A stretch of 64,000 nucleotides of DNA, from positions 160,756-224,755 of the forward strand of contig WGMX01000010.1 in the NCBI GenBank assembly GCA_016124855.1, written 5' to 3'. Position numbers and translations under genes: made by a program. Below, one piece after another: positions 63,691 through 64,000 of this stretch. This DNA is from Anaerolineaceae bacterium. GTDB lineage: Bacteria; Chloroflexota; Anaerolineae; Aggregatilineales; Phototrophicaceae. Numbering within the stretch: the first letter of the stretch is position 1; every line of letters begins with the position of its first letter. The notes under the pieces were generated by a model. That model was given only the letters and a program-made list of their open reading frames with translations, did no database searches and was not told where the DNA came from.

Positions 63691-63907
63691 TGTTGTTGCA
63701 ATAGGTTTAGCCATAAAGACACTGAGAAATACCGAGAATAAGAGAAAAGCACATCTCATTTTAGAACAAAAGTTCAGTGAGAGTCAAGTCAAAACGGTTC
63801 GAGTTTTCAAACTATTGTGTCTCTTATTGTGATTGACTAATTGCTGTGGTGATTAAGCAACGGACGGCATGATGATGTTTAACAAATTGGAACGGAGAAA
63901 AAATCAT
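63691..63907. other. Gene-free stretch
   Basis: No gene or terminator recognised; the frame at 63590-63832 crosses repeats and is taken as chance. Confidence 0.4.
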
Positions 63908-63985
63908 ACCCCTAACCCCAGCCCACATCGGCTATCTTCGCAGGCTCAGTCCGCCGATAGCCCGTAGTAACAGGGCAAGGGAGAA
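63908..63985 (-). repeat. Diverged inverted copy of the 245-bp repeat (partial)
   Basis: The reverse complement contains GGGCTATCGGCGGACTGAGC followed by CTGCGAAGATAGCCGATGTG, matching GGCTATCAGCGGAGTGAGCC and TGCGAACGTGCTGATGTG of copies 1 and 2. It is clearly diverged and runs towards the window edge. Confidence 0.65.
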
Positions 63986-64000
63986 ATACGGGAGCACACA

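Noticed and set aside
63590..63832. Plus-strand frame of 80 codons
   Set aside because: It crosses two repeat types and has no start signal or recognisable motif.
1..64000. CRISPR array, rRNA genes, prophage modules
   Set aside because: No regularly spaced identical repeats, no rRNA-like sequence, and no phage structural genes were recognised on either strand.

Overview
The window looks like a chromosomal segment of a carbohydrate-using bacterium, most probably a Chloroflexota (Anaerolineae-like) member. This is an inference from gene content: stacked MalT/LAL-type LuxR regulators, F420-type nitroreductase, a COG4315-type triple-repeat secreted protein, PTPTP-linker SH3 proteins and many intergenic repeats. 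No rRNA gene, conventional tRNA gene or CRISPR array is visible.

Region by region. 1-8.7 kb: two tandem MalT-like regulators (the first cut by the window edge), a dead IS3 transposase tail and a third large ATPase-LuxR regulator. 8.8-11.9 kb: SnoaL-like protein, GNAT acetyltransferase, methyltransferase and the decayed C-terminus of a DUF1537 sugar-acid kinase. 11.9-27.1 kb: sugar utilisation, with a SorC regulator, a DUF5060-type glycosidase-like protein, a GH3 glycosidase, a LacI regulator with an operator at its own start, a complete five-gene Opp/Dpp-type ABC importer, a class II aldolase-like protein and a frameshifted FGGY kinase. 27.7-37.6 kb: a family-1 sugar-binding protein with two MalF/MalG permease pairs but no ATPase, transketolase, a HEAT-repeat protein, an F420-type protein and a KDG-kinase-like enzyme. 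37.7-47.7 kb: a secreted SH3 protein, a DUF433 protein, a histidine phosphatase, two uncharacterised genes next to a non-coding RNA unit, an ECF sigma/anti-sigma pair, the COG4315-type protein and small proteins. 47.7-56.9 kb: a fourth ATPase-LuxR regulator, an SDR enzyme, HicBA, a DUF4258/DUF2283 pair between two copies of a 245-bp repeat, and two overlapping aminotransferase genes. 57-63.5 kb: a GntR regulator and the operon it probably controls (VOC protein, Ldh-family dehydrogenase, peptide-type binding protein and two permeases).

The most unusual object lies at 42,480-42,890. A near-consensus promoter and a 12-bp terminator bracket a short transcription unit containing two tRNA-like units whose halves are in permuted order: the 3' half (anticodon-stem 3' strand, T arm, acceptor 3' strand, and in unit A an encoded CCA) comes before the 5' half (acceptor 5' strand, D arm, anticodon-stem 5' strand). 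The acceptor stems match over 7 bp in both units, the anticodon stem over 5/5 in unit B and 4/5 in unit A, and additional pairing continues beyond the anticodon stems. The unit directly follows a 243-aa conserved-looking protein of unknown function and another unknown gene.

A second strong regulatory observation is an identical, perfect 20-bp palindrome placed just downstream of two near-perfect sigma70 promoters, one for the GntR gene and one for the VOC/Ldh/ABC operon: a self-contained regulon. Start codons were moved from the longest possible frame wherever a ribosome binding site supported a shorter one; these choices are stated in each entry.
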